The notes under the pieces are model-generated. The model saw only the letters and a list, made by a program, of their open reading frames with translations, did no database searches and was not told the DNA's origin. Shown here in pieces: positions 5,165-7,612 of a stretch of 7,612 bases of DNA. Every line of letters begins with the position of its first letter. The first letter of the stretch is position 1. Source of the stretch: an uncultured Pseudomonadota bacterium (GTDB lineage Bacteria > Pseudomonadota > Gammaproteobacteria > Burkholderiales > Usitatibacteraceae); the NCBI GenBank assembly GCA_937898635.1, contig CALEJW010000030.1:1-7612 (forward strand), in the 5' to 3' direction. Position numbers and translations under genes: made by a program.

Positions 5165-5890
5165 TCAACGGGCGGCTGTCCATTTGAGATGCCGGGCCGC
5201 GATCCGTTCCCTCACGCCGGGGGCCACGCCGGGCGATAGCGCCAGCGCCAGCGCCTCGGCGTAGAAGCCCGCCCGCTCGTCGGGAAGGGCCGCGTCGAGG
5301 CGGTCGAAGGCGTAGTCCATCATCGCCGGGTCCTCGGTGCGGATGGCGGTGATCGCGAGGTTCGCGTGCAGGACTCGCCACGGCCGCTCGGGGTTCGAGC
5401 GCTCGAGGTCCGCCGCGAGACGCGGGGCGACGGCGAGGAGGACTCCCTGGGCGATGCCGAAGACGGCCGCCAGCTCCTCGCGGGTGCGGGAGGCGTTGGC
5501 CCGGTGCGCCAGGGCGTTGGCCACGGGCTCGACCGGGTCGAGCGCGGCCTCGTGGCGAAGCGCCCAGATCGCCACGCCGAGGATGAAGTCGGTGGCGTCC
5601 GCGAGGAGCGCGGGATCCCCGGCGCGAAGGGCCGCCGCCTCCACGTGGGCGAGGTCCGTGAGGATGGCCGCCACCAGCTCGTCGACGCCCTCGATCGCGA
5701 TCCGCCCCTGGTTGCCGTGCTGCCTTTCGAGTCCCTGGAGGGTCTCGAGGCCGCGCCGGCTTCGGTCGATGCGCGCGCCCAGGTCCGGCGCCGTGGCGAG
5801 CGCCCGCTCGCGAAAGCCCGGCGTCCGGGCGAGGAGGGCCGCGGTGGCGTCCCGCCCCGCGATGTCGAATTCGATCTTCTTGATTTCCAT
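5165..5890 (-). CDS. Uncharacterised 241-residue helical protein
   Basis: I do not recognise this family. The protein is predicted soluble and largely alpha-helical, with no signal peptide, membrane span, Cys-rich motif or nucleotide-binding loop that I can see. It begins MEIKKIEFDIAGRDATAALLARTPGFRERAL. It continues through long amphipathic helices, with EPVANALAHRANASRTREELAAVFGIAQGVLLAVAPRLAADL (about 121-162) and RVLHANLAITAIRTEDPAMMDYAFDRLDAALPDE (172-205) the most structured-looking parts. Overall it is rich in Ala, Arg, Leu and acidic residues. Codon pattern (G/C at third positions) matches the neighbours, so it is probably a real native gene. The ATG at 5890-5888 has no purine-rich ribosome site; the preceding bases are CTTTCTCC. 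No in-frame start lies immediately upstream. It is first in line before yciB (36-45 base gap) and divergent from the RNase AM gene. Confidence 0.78.
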   Translation of the reverse strand: MEIKKIEFDIAGRDATAALLARTPGFRERALATAPDLGARIDRSRRGLETLQGLERQHGNQGRIAIEGVDELVAAILTDLAHVEAAALRAGDPALLADATDFILGVAIWALRHEAALDPVEPVANALAHRANASRTREELAAVFGIAQGVLLAVAPRLAADLERSNPERPWRVLHANLAITAIRTEDPAMMDYAFDRLDAALPDERAGFYAEALALALSPGVAPGVRERIAARHLKWTAAR

Positions 5891-5903
5891 GGAGAAAGCG
5901 AAC

Positions 5904-5941
5904 GGGAGCCCGCACGGCGCCCGGCACCGGGCGGGCTTCCC
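5904..5941. promoter_or_regulatory. Long imperfect inverted repeat in the divergent intergenic region
   Basis: GGGAGCCCGC (5904-5913) pairs with GCGGGCTTCCC (5931-5941) as a 10-bp stem with one bulged T (5938). A smaller CGG/CCG pairing lies inside the loop. It ends just before the weak -35 position of the rightward promoter and begins 13 bases before the ATG of the leftward gene. It could be a DNA operator for either gene, or an RNA hairpin in the leftward leader. No T-run follows on either strand, so it is not a terminator. Confidence 0.35.
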
Positions 5942-5944
5942 CGG

Positions 5945-5974
5945 TTCGAGGCGAAGGGCGGATTCTGCTATAAT
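5945..5974 (+). promoter_or_regulatory. Promoter for the RNase AM - yciO unit (extended -10)
   Basis: TATAAT at 5969-5974 is a perfect -10 hexamer, preceded by TG one base away (TGCTATAAT, 5966-5974), the extended -10 form that can work without a strong -35. The best -35 is TTCGAG (5945-5950, 18-base spacer), a poor match. Transcription would start near 5980-5982, leaving a leader of about 22 bases before the TTG start at 6004. It is one of very few A/T runs in this GC-rich region. The reverse of the same run (ATTATA) could also contribute to a leftward promoter. Confidence 0.75.
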
Positions 5975-6003
5975 TTCAACTGCTTCCCCAAATCCCGCCG
6001 CGT

Positions 6004-6840
6004 TTGGACAATTTCGACCTGCACAACCACTCGACCGCCTCCGACGGGCTGCTCGCCCCGACGCAGTTGATCGAGCTGGGAGTGCGCCACGGCGTCCACG
6101 CGATGGCGCTCACGGACCACGACACGACGGACGGCCTCGAGGAGGCCGCGGCGGCAGCCCGCCGGTGCGGCATCGGCTTCGTGGACGGCGTGGAGATTTC
6201 CGTGACCTGGGGAGAGACGACGGTCCACGTGGTCGGCCTCGGGATCGATCCGGCTTCGCAGGCGCTGGCCCAGGGCCTGCGGGGCATCCGGGAAGGAAGG
6301 CTCGACCGGGCCCGGCGCATGGCCGACGCGCTCGCGGCGCGGGGCATCGGCGGCACGCTGGAGGCGGCGCTCGCGCTGGCCGGCAGCGAGCTGAGGTTGA
6401 GCCGCACCCATTTCGCGCGCCATCTCGCCGCGGTGGGCGCGGTTCGCGACACGCAGCAGGCATTCGACAAGTATCTCGGCAAGGGCAAGTCCGCGTGGGT
6501 CCCGCACCGCTGGGCGGCGCTGGAGGACGCGGTGGGCTGGATCCGCGGGGCGGGGGGTGTCGCGGTGCTCGCGCACCCGGGCCGCTATGGACTCAAGCCC
6601 CTCGGCCGTGCGACCCTGCTGGAAGAATTCAGGCGCCTCGGTGGCGAGGCGATCGAGGTGGTGACGGGCAGTCACCGCCCCGAGGAATACGCCACCTGGC
6701 GCCGCGCGGCCGAGGAGTACGGTTTCCTCGCCTCGCGCGGCTCCGATTTCCACGGGCCGGGCGAAAGCCCGGTGGAGCCGGGGCGGCTCGCGCCGCTGCC
6801 GGCCTCGCTCGTGCCCGTGTGGACCCGATGGGCGCAGTAG
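6004..6840 (+). CDS. rnm: PHP-domain phosphoesterase: RNase AM / 3',5'-nucleotide bisphosphatase (YciV/TrpH)
   Basis: This 278-residue protein carries the full metal-binding set of the PHP family. It has DLHNHSTASDG (5-15; H7, H9, D14), LTDHD (36-40), the Glu of DGVEIS (E64), VHVVGLG (H75), LAHPGRYG (H191) and GSDFHGPG (D248, H250). SRTHFARHL (133-141) is a further signature of the YciV/TrpH branch. Studied members remove the 3' phosphate from nucleotide 3',5'-bisphosphates such as pAp. The E. coli enzyme also trims RNA 5' ends as RNase AM in rRNA maturation. It is cytosolic. The start is TTG at 6004: it is needed to include the first metal-binding His pair, there is no in-frame ATG before residue 34, and I see no Shine-Dalgarno. 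A strong extended -10 lies about 30 bases upstream. The next gene is yciO, the same neighbour as in E. coli. Confidence 0.95.
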   Translation: MDNFDLHNHSTASDGLLAPTQLIELGVRHGVHAMALTDHDTTDGLEEAAAAARRCGIGFVDGVEISVTWGETTVHVVGLGIDPASQALAQGLRGIREGRLDRARRMADALAARGIGGTLEAALALAGSELRLSRTHFARHLAAVGAVRDTQQAFDKYLGKGKSAWVPHRWAALEDAVGWIRGAGGVAVLAHPGRYGLKPLGRATLLEEFRRLGGEAIEVVTGSHRPEEYATWRRAAEEYGFLASRGSDFHGPGESPVEPGRLAPLPASLVPVWTRWAQ

Positions 6841-6855
6841 CCGCCCGGTAACGAC

Positions 6856-6879
6856 CGGCCGCCGGCCCGCCGGCGGTCG
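6856..6879 (+). other. GC-rich intercistronic hairpin between rnm and yciO
   Basis: CCGCCGGC (6859-6866) pairs perfectly with GCCGGCGG (6869-6876), extended by three weaker outer pairs, with a very tight centre. It starts 16 bases after the RNase AM stop. No T-run follows, so full termination is unlikely. It may protect the upstream message end or tune expression of yciO. The remaining gap (6880-6952) is purine-rich at 6884-6904, suggesting ribosome-binding potential. Confidence 0.4.
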
Positions 6880-6952
6880 ATGCGAAGAAGAGGAAACGGA
6901 AAGACGCGTGCCCGCGAGCGTACGGCGGGCAAAGCGCAACTCCACGCCAGGA

Positions 6953-7591
6953 ATGTCGGAATTCTTCTCGGTTCACCCGGAGAACCCGCAGCCGCGCTCC
7001 ATCAAGGCGGCGGTGGAAATCATCCGCGCGGGAGGCGTCGTCGCCTACCCGACGGACTCCTGCTACGCGCTCGGCTGCCACATCGGCGACAAGGCGGCGA
7101 TGGAGCGCATCCGCCGCATCCGCAACGTGGACGAGCGTCACCACCTCACGCTCATGTGCCGCGATCTTTCCGAGGTGGGCCAGTTCGCGAAGGTGGACAA
7201 CATCCAGTTCCGGCTCATCAAGGCGAACACGCCCGGCAGCTACACCTTCATCCTTCGGGCCTCGCGCGACCTGCCGCGGCGGCTGCTGCACCCGCGCCGC
7301 ACGATCGGCGTGCGCATCCCCGACCACACCGTGCCCCGCGCGCTCCTCGCGGAGCTGGGCGAGCCGCTGCTCTCCTCGACGCTCATCCTGCCCGACCACG
7401 GCGTCGCGCTGAACGACGCCGAGGAGATCCGCGCCCACCTCGAGCACCAGCTCGACGCCATCATCGACGCCGGCCCCTGCGGGCTCGACGTGACCACCGT
7501 CATCGACATCTCCGGCGACGCCCCCGTGCTGCTGCGCGAGGGCAAGGGCGACATCCGCCCCTTCGGCTTCGTGAAGGCGGCGCTACATTGA
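6953..7591 (+). CDS. yciO: YciO, Sua5/YciO/YrdC-family protein
   Basis: This 212-residue protein resembles E. coli YciO along its length: MSEFFSVHPENPQ, GGVVAYPTDSCYALGC (27-42), MERIRRIRNVDERHHLTLMCRDLSEV (50-75), TPGSYTFILRAS (93-104), RRLLHPRRTIGVRIPDH, LLSSTLILP (139-147) and TTVIDISGDAPVLLREGKGDIRPF. The domain is the YrdC fold of TsaC/Sua5, the threonylcarbamoyl-AMP synthases for tRNA t6A. However, the SxN signature of true TsaC is replaced by STLI, so this is the YciO branch, whose own role is less clear. I chose ATG 6953 on family length. An in-frame GTG at 6908 adds 15 basic residues and has a better-spaced GGAA (6898-6901), whereas AGGA directly abuts ATG 6953. It follows the RNase AM gene by 112 bases in the same direction. 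Confidence 0.94.
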   Translation: MSEFFSVHPENPQPRSIKAAVEIIRAGGVVAYPTDSCYALGCHIGDKAAMERIRRIRNVDERHHLTLMCRDLSEVGQFAKVDNIQFRLIKANTPGSYTFILRASRDLPRRLLHPRRTIGVRIPDHTVPRALLAELGEPLLSSTLILPDHGVALNDAEEIRAHLEHQLDAIIDAGPCGLDVTTVIDISGDAPVLLREGKGDIRPFGFVKAALH

Positions 7592-7612
7592 TGCTTCCTT
7601 ACTCGAAAACGC
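7591..7612 (+). CDS. Probable start of the next gene (cut by the window edge)
   Basis: ATG at 7591-7593 shares its A with the yciO stop (TGATG, 7589-7593) and opens a frame encoding MLPYSKT before the edge. A purine-rich AAGGCGG lies about a dozen bases ahead, inside yciO. The one-base overlap is typical of coupled operon genes. Seven codons are too few to name a product. Confidence 0.4.

Noticed and set aside
5130..5167. Possible internal promoter before yciB (TTGAAT, then an A/T-rich run)
   Set aside because: TTGAAT on the minus strand is a fair -35, but at 16-18 bases the best -10 candidates match only three of six positions.
4518..5264. 248-codon open frame on the plus strand
   Set aside because: Antisense to yciB, whose membrane segments and family motifs are clear; the frame is Glu/His/Arg/Asp-rich with no structure.
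5151..5927. Alternative 258-codon minus-strand frame over the 241-residue gene
   Set aside because: Its translation is almost entirely Arg/Pro/Gly/Ala and lacks helical periodicity; the 241-residue frame has varied, protein-like composition, although neither has a good ribosome site.
5337..6851. 504-codon open frame on the plus strand
   Set aside because: It runs antisense through the 241-residue gene, crosses the promoter and then lies out of frame in the RNase AM gene. The Arg/Gly/Ala/Pro-rich translation has no motifs.
5968..6945. 325-codon open frame on the minus strand
   Set aside because: Antisense to the RNase AM gene, whose complete metal-binding motif set is decisive; it also covers the promoter.
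6629..7447. 272-codon open frame on the minus strand
   Set aside because: Antisense to the RNase AM end and most of yciO; no recognisable domain, composition of a shadow.
1..7612. Search for tRNA, rRNA, CRISPR, insertion sequence, prophage, toxin-antitoxin or defence genes
   Set aside because: No cloverleaf, spaced direct repeats, transposase motifs, terminal repeats or such gene families were seen; all convincing frames are accounted for by the listed genes.

Overview
This is a very GC-rich (roughly 70%), gene-dense stretch of bacterial chromosome. Family composition and gene order point to a betaproteobacterium: a YciB - YciI-like - BolA - parvulin run, a GcvR-type double-ACT protein, and the RNase AM (YciV/TrpH) - YciO pair. 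This assignment is an inference from family resemblance; the window holds no rRNA or other phylogenetic marker. I see no tRNA, rRNA, CRISPR array, insertion sequence, phage gene or plasmid gene, so this looks like core chromosome and not an accessory island.

Layout. All genes from position 5890 down to 1 are on the minus strand; those from 6004 to the right end are on the plus strand. The minus-strand genes, in order of transcription, are: an unrecognised 241-aa helical protein (5890-5165); the membrane protein YciB (5120-4554); a YciI-like small enzyme (4519-4220); BolA (4223-3969, 4-base overlap with the YciI-like gene); and a secreted SurA/PrsA-type parvulin isomerase (3948-3130). A strong intrinsic terminator (3080-3108) closes this probable operon. 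A GcvR-like double-ACT protein (3030-2500) and a universal stress protein (2422-1985) follow. The run ends with a three-gene set: a secreted uncharacterised protein (1911-1081), an ECF sigma factor (1041-481) and a single-pass anti-sigma-like membrane protein (488 to beyond the left edge), whose start overlaps the sigma stop.

The plus-strand unit starts from a near-perfect extended -10 promoter (TGCTATAAT, 5966-5974). It carries RNase AM / nucleotide-bisphosphatase of the PHP family (6004-6840) and YciO (6953-7591). A further gene probably starts at the last base of the YciO stop codon and runs off the window.

How it works together. The left end looks like an envelope-sensing module: sigma factor, membrane-anchored partner and a co-transcribed exported protein of unknown role. 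The centre is envelope and housekeeping function: YciB in the inner membrane, a periplasmic foldase and BolA in Fe-S/stress biology. The right end is RNA and nucleotide metabolism. I found no clearly new defence or mobile system. The most open questions are the exported protein beside the sigma factor, the orphan 241-aa protein, and the signals in the divergent intergenic region 5891-6003.
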